A DNA stretch of 64,000 bases from Clostridia bacterium (GCA_017543905.1 JAFYFC010000005.1:1-64000), one strand, 5' to 3'. Shown: positions 41,127-50,573, counted from the first letter of the stretch. Program-made: numbers and translations. The notes: generated from the letters alone by a model not told the origin.

Positions 41127-42767
41127 ATGTGGTGGCTGATACTCATGCAGGCGGCGCTGGCGCTGCTTATGATATTCTCGGCGTCCGTGCATTACCTGCA
41201 TATGCTACAGCTTGAAAGCTATCAGACGGACGGATATTTAAGGCATCTGAAGCGGCAAAGCAGCGAATGGAAGGGCTGGACGCTGATCTGCGGCATAGTC
41301 TGCGCGGTCGCGCCGTGGGTGCTGCTCGTGGCGTCGTCTATGTTCACGGGCAACCGTTCGGACGCGTATCTGGCATCGCAGCTTCTGAACACGGGCATAT
41401 TCGTCATATGGTCGTTCGTGAACATATACCGTGACCACCGTGCCCCCAAGAAAAAGCCTATCGTGTTCACGAAGCGCATGAAGCGGCTGTGCGCGGTGCA
41501 TGCGGGCGTGCTTGCGGCGCTGCTTTTCCTGTTCATACTGATATTCGGCTACTACCCTTCGGATTCCACCACGAAATGGAGACTTACGCTGCTTTCGCCC
41601 TATGCTCTTATGGCGCTGTGCCCGTGGCTTATAATCCTGAGCGCGCGCGCCGCAAAGCCGATAGAGGACAGGATAAACAGAGGCTTTTTCGAATCGGCGG
41701 CGGCAAAGCTTTCAGCCAATAAAAAGCTTATTAAAATCGGCATAACCGGTTCTTACGGTAAAACAGGCACGAAGTTCGCGCTGGCTACGATACTTTCGGT
41801 AAAATACAAAGTGCTTACGAGCGAATCCTCGGTAAATACGCCGATGGGGCTGAGCAAGCTTATAAACACCAAGCTCGAGGACAGTCACGAGGTGTTCATC
41901 GCGGAGATGGGCGCGCGCCATACAGGGGACATAAAGGAGCTTACTCAGCTCGTGCGTCCCAGCGTCGGACTTATAACGAGCATAGGCCCGCAGCATCTTG
42001 AAACCTTCGGAAACGTCGAAACGGTCGCAAAGACGAAATTCGAGCTTATAGAAGCGCTGCCGAAAAACGGCACGGGCATATTCGCCTCCGACGGCGCGTG
42101 GACGGACAAGCTGTACGAGCGCGCCGGATGCGAAAAGCTGAAAAGCGGCGTGGGCGCGGGCGATTACGACATGCGCGCCGAGAACATAGAGGTCGGCGCG
42201 TTCGGTTCGCGCTTCACCCTCGTAAACCGCGCGGGCGAAAGCGTCAATTGCGAGACAACGCTGCTCGGGCGCCACAATATATCGAACGTTGTGCTGTGCT
42301 GCCTTGCGGCGGAGAAACTCGGGCTCACGATGAGCGAGATCGCCCGCGGCGTCAAGCTGATCAGGCCCGTGGAGCACCGTCTGCAGCTGCTGCCGGGCGA
42401 ACTTAACGTTATAGACGACGCGTTCAACTCAAATCCGGCGGGAGCGAAGGAAGCGCTGAACGTGCTGCACTCCTTCCCGGGCAGACATCTTATAATCACG
42501 CCCGGCTTCGTGGAAATGGGCGCGGACGAAAACAAATTCAATTACGAATTCGGCAGACAGATCGCAAAAAGCGCGGACGCCGTGATACTCGTAGGCCCGA
42601 AGCACACCAGACCGATACTTCAGGGGCTTTTGAAGGAGGGCTTCGACAAAGACAGCGTGCTTACCGTGAATACGCTCGACGAGGCTTCAAAAAACATACG
42701 CAGATTCGTATCGGGCGGGGACGCGGTGCTGTTTGAAAACGACCTGCCCGACAACTACGCGGAATAA
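41127..42767 (+). CDS. Membrane-anchored Mur ligase (MurF-like)
   Basis: A 546-residue protein. The first ~180 residues hold about five hydrophobic segments in place of the MurF N-terminal domain. The Mur ligase ATP domain follows: 'IKIGITGSYGKTGTKFALAT' (P-loop), 'FIAEMGARHTGDIKELTQLV', and in the C-terminal domain 'LNVIDDAFNSNPAGAKEALN' and 'LIITPGFVEMGADENKFNYE'. These last signatures are those of MurF, the UDP-MurNAc-tripeptide:D-Ala-D-Ala ligase, and ddl follows directly. Its role may be MurF itself or a membrane-bound variant. GGGGAG and CGGGGT precede the ATG. Confidence 0.85.
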   Translation: MWWLILMQAALALLMIFSASVHYLHMLQLESYQTDGYLRHLKRQSSEWKGWTLICGIVCAVAPWVLLVASSMFTGNRSDAYLASQLLNTGIFVIWSFVNIYRDHRAPKKKPIVFTKRMKRLCAVHAGVLAALLFLFILIFGYYPSDSTTKWRLTLLSPYALMALCPWLIILSARAAKPIEDRINRGFFESAAAKLSANKKLIKIGITGSYGKTGTKFALATILSVKYKVLTSESSVNTPMGLSKLINTKLEDSHEVFIAEMGARHTGDIKELTQLVRPSVGLITSIGPQHLETFGNVETVAKTKFELIEALPKNGTGIFASDGAWTDKLYERAGCEKLKSGVGAGDYDMRAENIEVGAFGSRFTLVNRAGESVNCETTLLGRHNISNVVLCCLAAEKLGLTMSEIARGVKLIRPVEHRLQLLPGELNVIDDAFNSNPAGAKEALNVLHSFPGRHLIITPGFVEMGADENKFNYEFGRQIAKSADAVILVGPKHTRPILQGLLKEGFDKDSVLTVNTLDEASKNIRRFVSGGDAVLFENDLPDNYAE

Positions 42768-42791
42768 TCACCGAAAGGAAGTCATCATACA

Positions 42792-44003
42792 ATGAAACTC
42801 AGGCTTGCGCTCATTTACGGCAGCCGCTCCTGCGAGCACGACGTATCCGTCATCTCGGCCCTGCAGGCGGCGAAGCATATAAATCCGGACGAGTACGAAA
42901 TAGTGTACATCTACATAGCGAAAAACGGCGACTGGTATACCGGCTGGCGGCTTTCGGATATTACGCTGTACCGCGAGTTCGACCCGAAAGCGGCCACGCG
43001 CGTGATCCCGATGGGCGAAAACGGACGGCTCGTGCTTATGCAGCATCCGGAGGACAAGCTGCTGCCCATAGGACACCTGAAGCGCGCCGCGGAAGCGGAC
43101 TGCGCGCTTACCGTGCTGCACGGCATGCACGGCGAGGACGGAACGATACAGGGCATGCTGGAGATGTGGGGCGTGCCGTATACTTCCTCCGGCGTGCTCG
43201 GCAGCGCGCTGGGCATGGACAAAATCGCCATGAAGCAGGTGTTCCGCGCGTGCGGCCTGCCCGTGGTGGACGACGTATACGTTCAGCGCAGGGACTGGAA
43301 AACCGACAGGCAGGCGGTAATCGAAAAAGTAAAAAGCACTCTGCCGTTCCCGGTGTTCGTAAAGCCCGCAAACCTCGGCTCCTCCATAGGCATAAGCAAG
43401 GCCGCGAATGAAGACGAGCTTGCCGGAGCGCTGGACGTCGCCGCGTCTTACGACAGGCGCATCCTCATAGAAAAAGGCATAGAGGATATGGAGGAGATAA
43501 ACTGCGCGGTGCTCGGCTTTGACGGCGAGTGCGAGGCGAGCGTTACCGAAATGCCCGTAAAGTGGAGCGAGTTTCTGTCCTTTGACGAAAAGTACCTGCG
43601 CGGCAGCGGCGGCAAGTGCGGCGCGAAGAGCGCGCCGGCGAAGGGCGGCATGGCGTCTCTGAGCAGAAGGATGCCCGCGCCGATAAGTGCCGAGCTTACA
43701 AAGCAGGTCGAGGATTTGGCGATAAAGGCGTTTAATGCTCTGGACTGCAGGGGCGTCGCGAGGGTTGATTTCCTGCACGACAAAGCGGACGGCAGGCTCT
43801 ACATAGGCGAAATAAACACGATACCCGGCTCTCTGTCCTATTATCTGTGGGAAGGGAAAGGGCTCAGCTTTTCCGACCTGATAGACAGGCTGGTGGAATA
43901 CGCGTTCAAAGCCAAGGCCGAGAAGGACGAAAGCGTATTTTCGTATACGTCTGCCATATTAAGCGGCGCGAAAGGCGCGAAGGGTACCAAAAAGCTTGGC
44001 TGA
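42792..44003 (+). CDS. ddl: D-alanine--D-alanine ligase
   Basis: A 403-residue ATP-grasp ligase that makes the D-Ala-D-Ala dipeptide for peptidoglycan. Motifs: 'LIYGSRSCEHDVSVISALQA', 'LHGMHGEDGTIQGMLEM', 'PFPVFVKPANLGSSIGISKA', 'GVARVDFLHDKADGRLYIGE' and 'INTIPGSLSYYLWEGKGL'. It is longer than enteric Ddl (about 306), with an insertion near residues 275-300 (KCGAKSAPAKGG) and a C-terminal tail. The Ser-Tyr region that sets D-Ala versus D-lactate specificity cannot be assigned by eye, but the linkage to a MurF-like ligase suggests D-Ala-D-Ala. Confidence 0.94.
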   Translation: MKLRLALIYGSRSCEHDVSVISALQAAKHINPDEYEIVYIYIAKNGDWYTGWRLSDITLYREFDPKAATRVIPMGENGRLVLMQHPEDKLLPIGHLKRAAEADCALTVLHGMHGEDGTIQGMLEMWGVPYTSSGVLGSALGMDKIAMKQVFRACGLPVVDDVYVQRRDWKTDRQAVIEKVKSTLPFPVFVKPANLGSSIGISKAANEDELAGALDVAASYDRRILIEKGIEDMEEINCAVLGFDGECEASVTEMPVKWSEFLSFDEKYLRGSGGKCGAKSAPAKGGMASLSRRMPAPISAELTKQVEDLAIKAFNALDCRGVARVDFLHDKADGRLYIGEINTIPGSLSYYLWEGKGLSFSDLIDRLVEYAFKAKAEKDESVFSYTSAILSGAKGAKGTKKLG

Positions 44004-44055
44004 CGGGCGGCACATAACACGGGGACAATGCCTGTAAAGGCGGAGGCGTGAAAGT

Positions 44056-45402
44056 ATGCGCAGATTGCTTGTAGAAATCGTTCCGGCGCTTGAGGATATC
44101 TACAGCCCGCGAAACGAGTATTCAAAGGGCAGACTTATATCCCTGATAAGCAGCCTTATAACCGCGTTTTACAACGTCTTTATAACGGGTATTTTCTATA
44201 CGGGCTTTCTGTCCATGTACGGCATTTCCATAACCGGCGTGGGCATAGTGAGCTTTATACCGTATATCGGCAGCTGCTTCGCGGTGTTTTCGCCCTTTGT
44301 GCTGCGCAGGTTCAAAAAGCGCAAGCGCGTGATACTCGCAAGCAAAATACTGTTTTATTCGCTGTTCATACTTGCGACCACGCTGATGCCGCTGTTCGTG
44401 AAGACGGCGCACGGGCGGCTTGTAAGCCTAATAGCGATACTATTCATAGCCTACGCCGAATACGCGCTGTTCAGTCCGGGCATAACGGTATGGTTTTATA
44501 ATTTTTATCCCGCCGAAAACGAAAAGCGTACGCGCTACATATACTTAAACCAGATGTTTTCGTCGGTAATGTCGAGCGTCATACTGCTGGCAAGCGGCAT
44601 TATCACCGACGCGGTGCGCGCCTCTGGGCATCAGAACACCATAATACTCACGCTCAGGTATTTCGCCTTCGCGCTGGTGCTCGCGGACGTATTCGCCCAG
44701 TCGCGCGCAAAGGAATACCCGTACGAGGAGACCTCGCATCTGCGCTTTATGGATATATTCACCGTGCCGGTCAAAAACCGCAAGTTCATGCTGTGCATGC
44801 TGCTCATGTTCAGCTGGAACTTTATCTGCAATCTGAACAACGGCACGTTTTCGTATCACCTGCTTAACCATATGCAGTTTTCCTATACGCTCATCAACTG
44901 CATGTCGGTAATGTATACGGTAATTCTCGCGCTCACCAGCGGCATGTGGCGCAGGGTGCTCAGAAAGCACTCGTGGGTAAAGACCTTCGGCATCTGTAAC
45001 CTGCTGTGGGTGCCCACGGAGATACTCTGGTTTCTTACCAGCAAACGCCTCTCGTATATGTACGTGCCCATCAGCATGTGGCAGAACCTGCTGAACGTCG
45101 GGCTCAACCTGTCTTACGCAAATATACTTTACATGAATCTGCCGGGCGACGAATCCACCGCGTATATCTCCTTCAACGTCGTGGGCGCGAACGTCTGCGC
45201 GCTGCTGGGCATGGTTTGCGGCACCTGGGTAGTATCGCTGAACGCGGATACGCCGTTTCTGTTTATGGGCATCGAGGTATATACGGTACAGTTCACCTGT
45301 CTTATGCGCGCGCTGTTTATGGGCATAATGGGACTGGTCTGCTTTTACGGCTGGAAAGCGTTTACCAGCGAGCGCGAGATCGCCCTTGTCGAGGGCGTAT
45401 AG
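44056..45402 (+). CDS. MFS-type transporter, 12 TM
   Basis: A 448-residue polytopic protein with about 12 hydrophobic segments. The loop after the second span, 'LRRFKKRKRVIL', resembles the basic MFS loop 2-3. No close subfamily is recognised. The substrate is unknown. The neighbour ddl and Mur-ligase genes lie upstream in the same direction with a 52-base gap, so a cell-envelope role is possible but unproven. AGGCGTGAAAG precedes the ATG. Confidence 0.8.
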   Translation: MRRLLVEIVPALEDIYSPRNEYSKGRLISLISSLITAFYNVFITGIFYTGFLSMYGISITGVGIVSFIPYIGSCFAVFSPFVLRRFKKRKRVILASKILFYSLFILATTLMPLFVKTAHGRLVSLIAILFIAYAEYALFSPGITVWFYNFYPAENEKRTRYIYLNQMFSSVMSSVILLASGIITDAVRASGHQNTIILTLRYFAFALVLADVFAQSRAKEYPYEETSHLRFMDIFTVPVKNRKFMLCMLLMFSWNFICNLNNGTFSYHLLNHMQFSYTLINCMSVMYTVILALTSGMWRRVLRKHSWVKTFGICNLLWVPTEILWFLTSKRLSYMYVPISMWQNLLNVGLNLSYANILYMNLPGDESTAYISFNVVGANVCALLGMVCGTWVVSLNADTPFLFMGIEVYTVQFTCLMRALFMGIMGLVCFYGWKAFTSEREIALVEGV

Positions 45403-45438
45403 CGGCGCTCGCCTTGACCGAAGATTTTTGAAACTCTA

Positions 45439-45465
45439 AAGGGGCAGATATCAGGTCTGCCCCTT
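45439..45465. terminator. Hairpin after the MFS gene
   Basis: AAGGGGCAGA pairs with TCTGCCCCTT around a 7-base loop. The stem is perfect, but only a weak T-run follows, so it may be a stability element or a weak terminator. Confidence 0.55.
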
Positions 45466-45546
45466 AAATGACTGCACGTTTCTTATTTATATGCCTCCTG
45501 ACTGAACGGCGTTTTTGCAAATAAACCCGGATTTTACAGTTTTGTG

Positions 45547-45575
45547 CTGACAAACTGCACAGGCTTTGCTATACT
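45547..45575 (+). promoter_or_regulatory. Promoter of the cggR-like gene
   Basis: CTGACA (45547-45552), a 17-base spacer and TATACT (45570-45575), about 63 bases before the ATG. A CggR operator would be expected near here; I cannot define one by eye. Confidence 0.65.
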
Positions 45576-45638
45576 GACCACAGGATGAAATCCGTCACGC
45601 GGGGAAAAATCGTCCCTGTTAAGGATGGGAGACCGAAT

Positions 45639-46682
45639 ATGGATGAAAACACGCTGGGTCTCATAACGAAGCTCGCGCCCGATCTCATGAAGGCGCTGGT
45701 TTCGCGCGCGCTTACGCTGGAGCGGGTCAGCATACTTCAGCCCGTCGGCAGACGCGCGCTTTCGCAGCGCATGAGCATACCCGAAAGAGAAGCGCGCGCG
45801 CTTACCGAAACGCTGCGCGAGGACGGGCTTATAGAGGTGACGCCGGGCGGGATGCGCCTGACCGACAGAGCATACGAGATACTCGATTCCGTACGGGAGC
45901 TGGTGCATTCACGGACGGGACTTGCGTCGCTGGAGATGCAGCTGCAAAAGCTTCTGCACATAGAATGGGTAAAGATCGTGCCCGGAGACGCCGATGCCGA
46001 TCCGAACGTACTCGACGAGGTAGGGCGCGCGGCGGGAGCGCGCTTAAGGAAGCTGCTTTCAAACGGCATGATACTTGCGGTAAACGGCGGCAGCACCATG
46101 CACGCGGTCGCGCTGCACATACCGCGCGGAAGCGACATAGACGTAACTGTCCTGCCTGCGCGCGGCGGGCTCGGAAACAACGCCGAAACGCAGGCCTCCA
46201 CGCTTGCCGAGCACATAGCCCAGAAGCTGGGCGGCCGCCACAAGCCGCTGTATCTGCCGGACAACCTGCCGCACAGCGCGCTCAGGGAGCTTATCAAGCT
46301 CGACGAGATACGCGAGCCGCTGGAGGAGATCAAAAAGGCCGACATACTCGTTTACGGCATCGCCCGCGCGGACGAGATGGCGAGAAACCGCCTGATGAGC
46401 GACGACACAATACGCGAGCTTATTTCCCGCGGAGCCGCCGCAGAGGCGCTCGGGCACTGCTTCGACATAAACGGGAACCTCTTGGCTTCGTCGTCGGGGC
46501 TCGGGCTCACCGAGGACAGCTTCGACCGCATACCGACCGTTATGGCTGTCGCGGCGGGTACGCGCAAGGCGGAGGCGATAATCGCGGTCTCGCGTCATCA
46601 CAGAAACAACTGCCTGATAACCGACGAGGGCGCGGCAAACCGCATACTGGAGATAATACGGGCGGACAAAGCAAGCAATTAA
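45639..46682 (+). CDS. cggR: SorC/CggR-type central glycolytic regulator
   Basis: A 347-residue regulator. The N-terminal winged helix includes 'GRRALSQRMSIPEREARALT', and the C-terminal sugar-phosphate-binding domain shows 'LAVNGGSTMHAVALHIP' and 'FDINGNLLASSSGLGLTEDS'. CggR binds fructose-1,6-bisphosphate, which releases it from the operator of the glycolytic operon. The ATG is chosen for GGGAG upstream and matches the family's usual length. pgk and tpiA follow on the same strand; gapA, the usual next gene, is missing. Confidence 0.88.
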   Translation: MDENTLGLITKLAPDLMKALVSRALTLERVSILQPVGRRALSQRMSIPEREARALTETLREDGLIEVTPGGMRLTDRAYEILDSVRELVHSRTGLASLEMQLQKLLHIEWVKIVPGDADADPNVLDEVGRAAGARLRKLLSNGMILAVNGGSTMHAVALHIPRGSDIDVTVLPARGGLGNNAETQASTLAEHIAQKLGGRHKPLYLPDNLPHSALRELIKLDEIREPLEEIKKADILVYGIARADEMARNRLMSDDTIRELISRGAAAEALGHCFDINGNLLASSSGLGLTEDSFDRIPTVMAVAAGTRKAEAIIAVSRHHRNNCLITDEGAANRILEIIRADKASN

Positions 46683-46694
46683 CCTTATTTTTCT

Positions 46695-46722
46695 TTTACG
46701 CAAACCCACTTTGTGGTATGAT
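46695..46722 (+). promoter_or_regulatory. Probable pgk promoter
   Basis: TTTACG (46695-46700), a 16-base spacer and TATGAT (46717-46722) between cggR and pgk. The match is moderate. Confidence 0.5.
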
Positions 46723-46756
46723 ATAAACAGATAAATATCGGAAGGAGAAATAGTTC

Positions 46757-47941
46757 ATGAACAAAAAGACCGTTAAGGACATTGACGTCAAGGGAAAGAA
46801 AGTGCTTGTACGCTGCGACTTCAATGTACCGCTGGACGCAGACAAAAACATTACCGACGAAACCAGAATAAACGCCGCTCTGCCCACCATCAAGTACCTG
46901 CTTGACGAAGGCGCGGCCGTAATACTCTGCTCGCATCTGGGCAAGCCCAAGGGCGCGGTAGTTCCCAAGCTCTCTCTGGCTCCGGTAGCCAAGAGCCTGA
47001 GCGATAAGCTGGGCTTCGAAGTAAAGCTCGCTCCCGACTGCGTGGGAGACGAAGTCCGTAAAATGGTCTCCGAGCTCGAATGCGGCAAGGCGATTTTGCT
47101 TGAGAACCTGCGCTTCCATCCCGAAGAGGAGAAAAACGATCCCGCGTTCGCAAAAGAGCTGGCGGACCTTGCTGAAATTTACGTATCCGACGCATTCGGC
47201 ACAGTGCACCGCGCGCATGCTTCCACCGCGGGCGTAGCCGCATATCTGCCTGCGGTAGCCGGCTTCCTGATCGGAAAAGAGCTCGACTTCCTCGGAAACG
47301 CGGTCGAGAATCCCGAGCGTCCGTTTCTGGCGATACTGGGCGGCGCGAAGGTCAAGGATAAGATCGGCGTTATCGACAACCTGCTCGAGAAGGTCGACAC
47401 CCTCATAATCGGCGGCGGCATGGCGTACACGTTCATGAAGGCTCAGGGCGGCAAGATCGGCGACAGCCTGGTAGACGACGAGCGCCTCGAGGACGCGCTG
47501 CGCTTCATCGACAAGGCGAAGCAGCGCGGAGTCAAGCTGCTTTTGCCTGTCGACACGCTGATCGCGGACGCGTTTGAAGGCTACAGCGAGATCAAAACCT
47601 GCAAGGCCGGCGAAGTACCGGACGGCTGGCAGGGTCTGGATATCGGGCCTGAGACCGTCAAGCTGTTCACCGCAGCGGTCAAGGAAGCCAAGACCATCGT
47701 ATGGAACGGCCCCATGGGCGTATTTGAGAATCCCGACTTCGCAAAGGGCACGCTCGCCGTTGCGACCGCGATGGCGGAAAGCAACGCGATAACCATTATC
47801 GGCGGCGGAGACAGCGCCGCGGCGGTCAACCAGATGGGTCTGGGAAGCAAGATGAGCCATATCTCTACCGGCGGCGGCGCGTCTCTCGAGTTCCTCGAGG
47901 GCAAGGGCCTGCCCGGCGTAAACTGCCTGAACGACAAATAA
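46757..47941 (+). CDS. pgk: Phosphoglycerate kinase
   Basis: A 394-residue glycolytic enzyme converting 1,3-bisphosphoglycerate and ADP to 3-phosphoglycerate and ATP. The signature '[14 protein letters not shown]' lies near the N-terminus, '[10 protein letters not shown]' follows, and the nucleotide site includes '[20 protein letters not shown]' and '[15 protein letters not shown]'. The length is normal. GGAAGGAG precedes the ATG. tpiA follows 18 bases downstream. Confidence 0.97.
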   Translation: MNKKTVKDIDVKGKKVLVRCDFNVPLDADKNITDETRINAALPTIKYLLDEGAAVILCSHLGKPKGAVVPKLSLAPVAKSLSDKLGFEVKLAPDCVGDEVRKMVSELECGKAILLENLRFHPEEEKNDPAFAKELADLAEIYVSDAFGTVHRAHASTAGVAAYLPAVAGFLIGKELDFLGNAVENPERPFLAILGGAKVKDKIGVIDNLLEKVDTLIIGGGMAYTFMKAQGGKIGDSLVDDERLEDALRFIDKAKQRGVKLLLPVDTLIADAFEGYSEIKTCKAGEVPDGWQGLDIGPETVKLFTAAVKEAKTIVWNGPMGVFENPDFAKGTLAVATAMAESNAITIIGGGDSAAAVNQMGLGSKMSHISTGGGASLEFLEGKGLPGVNCLNDK

Positions 47942-47959
47942 TTTCCGGAGGAATCAATT

Positions 47960-48709
47960 ATGCGTAAGCCCATCATAGCCGGCAACTGGAAGATGAACAA
48001 AACTCCCGAGGAAGCAAAGCAGCTCGTAACCGAGCTCATACCCCTCGTAAAGGGCGCGAAGTGCGACGTGGTGGTGTGCGTGCCTGCGGTATGCTTCTCC
48101 GCAGTCAAGCCTCTTCTCAAGCGCGGCGTGAACATCAAATTAGGCGCTCAGAACGTGCATTTCGCCGAAAAAGGCGCCTACACCGGCGAGCTTTCCGCGG
48201 ATATGCTGAAGGCGTGCGGCGTCGAATACGTAATAATCGGCCACAGCGAGCGCCGTCAGTATTTCGGCGAGACCGACAAGAGCGTGAACCTGCGTACCGT
48301 GGCCGCCATCAAGGCGGGCCTCAAGCCCATCGTTTGCGTGGGTGAAAACAAAGAGGAGCGCGAGGCGGGCTATACCGATACGCTCGTAGCTTATCAGACG
48401 CTGATGGCGCTGACCGGCCTTACCAACGAAGAGGTCGAGGGCACCGTTATCGCCTACGAGCCCGTTTGGGCGATCGGCACCGGCCTTACCGCCACAGACG
48501 AGCAGGCCAACGAGACCATAGGCGTCATCCGCGCGGCGATCGCCGGAAAATACGGCAAGAAGACCGCCTCGAAGGTGCGCATACAGTACGGCGGCAGCAT
48601 GAAGCCCTCTAACGTTAAGGGCCTGATGGCTCAGCCGGAAATAGACGGCGGGCTCATAGGCGGAGCTTCCCTTAAGGCGGAGGATTTCAGCAAGGTCGTC
48701 AACTATTGA
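47960..48709 (+). CDS. tpiA: Triosephosphate isomerase
   Basis: A 249-residue TIM barrel that interconverts dihydroxyacetone phosphate and glyceraldehyde-3-phosphate. '[19 protein letters not shown]' carries the active-site Asn/Lys, '[16 protein letters not shown]' the catalytic His, '[19 protein letters not shown]' the catalytic Glu and flexible loop, and '[11 protein letters not shown]' the phosphate site. The length is complete. GGAGGAAT precedes the ATG. Confidence 0.97.
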   Translation: MRKPIIAGNWKMNKTPEEAKQLVTELIPLVKGAKCDVVVCVPAVCFSAVKPLLKRGVNIKLGAQNVHFAEKGAYTGELSADMLKACGVEYVIIGHSERRQYFGETDKSVNLRTVAAIKAGLKPIVCVGENKEEREAGYTDTLVAYQTLMALTGLTNEEVEGTVIAYEPVWAIGTGLTATDEQANETIGVIRAAIAGKYGKKTASKVRIQYGGSMKPSNVKGLMAQPEIDGGLIGGASLKAEDFSKVVNY

Positions 48710-48720
48710 TAAGGCTCTTT

Positions 48721-48812
48721 AAAACGCAGTAAACTGCATAAACCGAAGCCTGTACGGGACAGATTGGAGGGGGAAACCCCTCCGGTTTGATTTTCGGGGG
48801 TAGCTGCGTTTT
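48721..48812 (+). repeat. Structured intergenic element, copy 2 (nested hairpin/terminator)
   Basis: Outer stem AAAACGCAG (48721-48729) / CTGCGTTTT (48804-48812) encloses the inner hairpin GGAGGGG-GAAA-CCCCTCC followed by a GATTTTCGG segment. It has the same plan as 19598-19710 and lies right after tpiA, so it probably ends the glycolytic transcript. Confidence 0.6.
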
Positions 48813-48903
48813 ATTCGTTCACGGAAAAATTGCCTTGCACTGCTTGACACCCGGAGTCGTGCATGATAAGCTGTAAGCGGAATCGACCGTAACGGAGGTC
48901 TTT

Positions 48904-49833
48904 ATGCGAAGGATTATTTGCTTGCTGCTTACGCTGTGCCTGCTTGCCGGCGCGGCGGCTTCGGCAGAAGAGGAAATAGGCAAGCTCAGGCATATTTACG
49001 TAAACGGCAGCGACTATGTGCAAAAGACGAATCTAACCGTCATACTGCTGCTGGGCGTAGACGGCGCGGTAAGCTCAGGCTTAGGCAAGGCGCGGGGCGG
49101 CGGGCAGTCCGACTTTATCGTGCTGTGCGTGCTCGACCATACGGACAAGACGATACGTTTTCTGCAGATCGACAGAGACACGATGACTCAAATACCCACG
49201 ACCGACATATTCGGCAGGCGCACCGGCACGAAAACGGATCAGATCTGCCTTGCCTACGCGATGGGAGACGGCGGGAAAAAGAGCTGCAGTTACGCAAGCG
49301 AGGCGGTGTGCACGCTGCTTGAGGGCGCATGGATAAACCTGTATATTTCCATGGGCATGGACGGCATAAGCAAGATAAATAACGCCCTGGGCGGAGTGAC
49401 GGTTACGGTGAACGAAGACATTACCGCACTGGACCCCGCGCTTCAAAAGGGCGCGAAGGTAACGCTTACGGACGCGCAGAGCGAGATATTCGTGCGCGGC
49501 CGCACGGGTATCGGCGATCAGACCAATTCCTCCCGCATGACGAGGCAGCGCATATACATGGAGAGCGCCGCAAGCCGCTTCAAGAGCCTCGCTTCAGCCA
49601 ACAAGTCGTTCATAAACACGTTCCTCGACAAGCTGGAGGAGGTCATGATAACCGACATGTCCCGCGGACGCATGTTTAACGAGCTGAACAGGGCGTATAA
49701 ATACAAGCTGCTGCCTATCGAACGGCTCGAGGGCGAATACTCAATCGGCAGGGACGGCTTCAGGCAGTTCAGCGCCGACAGCGAGTATATAAGCGCGTGG
49801 GTGCTTGCAAATATGTACAGAATTAATAATTGA
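48904..49833 (+). CDS. LytR-CpsA-Psr (LCP) family phosphotransferase
   Basis: A 309-residue exported enzyme. The N-terminal signal ends 'GAAASA-EEE' and could be cleaved or act as an anchor. The LCP core shows 'NLTVILLLGVDGAVSSGLG', 'QSDFIVLCVLDHTDKTIRFL', 'QIDRDTMTQIPT' (catalytic Arg/Asp), and 'INNALGGVTVTVNEDITALD'. LCP enzymes move undecaprenyl-linked polymers (teichoic acid or capsule) onto peptidoglycan. It lies 0.8 kb upstream of the cpsC-cpsD-loaP-cpsB operon, which fits capsule attachment. GGAGGTC precedes the ATG. Confidence 0.9.
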   Translation: MRRIICLLLTLCLLAGAAASAEEEIGKLRHIYVNGSDYVQKTNLTVILLLGVDGAVSSGLGKARGGGQSDFIVLCVLDHTDKTIRFLQIDRDTMTQIPTTDIFGRRTGTKTDQICLAYAMGDGGKKSCSYASEAVCTLLEGAWINLYISMGMDGISKINNALGGVTVTVNEDITALDPALQKGAKVTLTDAQSEIFVRGRTGIGDQTNSSRMTRQRIYMESAASRFKSLASANKSFINTFLDKLEEVMITDMSRGRMFNELNRAYKYKLLPIERLEGEYSIGRDGFRQFSADSEYISAWVLANMYRINN

Positions 49834-49852
49834 AGCAAGATTGAGAATATCA

Positions 49853-49918
49853 TTAACGTGTGTTTAACATATATTAACGCTTTCGTGTATTGCAAAAACA
49901 GCATGCGGCATATATAAT
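49853..49918 (+). promoter_or_regulatory. Promoter with three phased TTAAC repeats
   Basis: TTAAC occurs at 49853, 49864 and 49874, spaced 11 and 10 bases, like a Pho-box-type direct repeat. The nearby promoter is TTGCAA (49890-49895), 17-base spacer, TATAAT (49913-49918). The repeats lie on one face of the helix, 12 bases upstream of the -35, where an activator of the OmpR/PhoB class would bind. The downstream gene is the acidic secreted protein. Confidence 0.6.
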
Positions 49919-49957
49919 ATGCTATAGTCCAATAATATTGAAGTGAGGGTGAACATA

Positions 49958-50554
49958 ATGAAAAAGCTTCTTTCTTTGGTACTTGCGTTCGTGCTCGTCT
50001 TTTCTCTCGCTGCGATTTCTGAAGAACTGACCGCCAGCAAGATTCTTGACGACGAAATCGAAGTCGTGGCTGTAGAAAGCCTCGAGGACGGCGTAGTCAT
50101 CGACGACGACTTCTATATCGGGCCCGCTGACGCCGACGCTGACAAGACCCTTTCCGAAGGCGTGCTGGCTGACATCTGCGAAATCCTGAACGACGGCGGC
50201 ACCGTAGCCGATTATTTCGACGACGAGACCAAGGCTGCCATCGAAGCTCTGCTTCCCGAAGGCGTGACCCTGGCTGACCTCGACCTCAAAGAGGCGGGCG
50301 TCATCGTTGCCATGAACTACAGACCCGCTTACGGCGACCTGCTCGTAACCTACCGTTTTGTTACCGAGTATACCCCCGAGCAGACCATCGTCGGCGTCGT
50401 AGGTCTCTTTGAGACCGAAGAGTCTCCCGTTGCGTGGAGAGTCGTCGAAGCCGCCGGTCAGGAAGACGGCACTGTAGTGGCTGTGTTCCCGGGCGAGCTG
50501 ATCGAGAAGATCGAAGCCGCGTACGAGAACGTGTTCCTGGTACTCGACAAGTAA
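49958..50554 (+). CDS. Secreted acidic protein of unknown function
   Basis: A 198-residue exported protein. The signal peptide is 'KKLLSLVLAFVLVFSLAAIS' and the mature chain is very acidic, with far more Asp/Glu than Lys/Arg (for example 'DADADKTLSEGV', 'DDETKAAIEALLPEG'). The middle and end look like a small alpha/beta domain. No family is recognised. GTGAGGGTG precedes the ATG. It lies between an LCP gene and a capsule-regulation operon, and ends at a strong terminator that also gates that operon. A cell-surface role is inferred from context only. Confidence 0.7.
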   Translation: MKKLLSLVLAFVLVFSLAAISEELTASKILDDEIEVVAVESLEDGVVIDDDFYIGPADADADKTLSEGVLADICEILNDGGTVADYFDDETKAAIEALLPEGVTLADLDLKEAGVIVAMNYRPAYGDLLVTYRFVTEYTPEQTIVGVVGLFETEESPVAWRVVEAAGQEDGTVVAVFPGELIEKIEAAYENVFLVLDK

Positions 50555-50573
50555 TATAAGCTTATAGGTTCTA

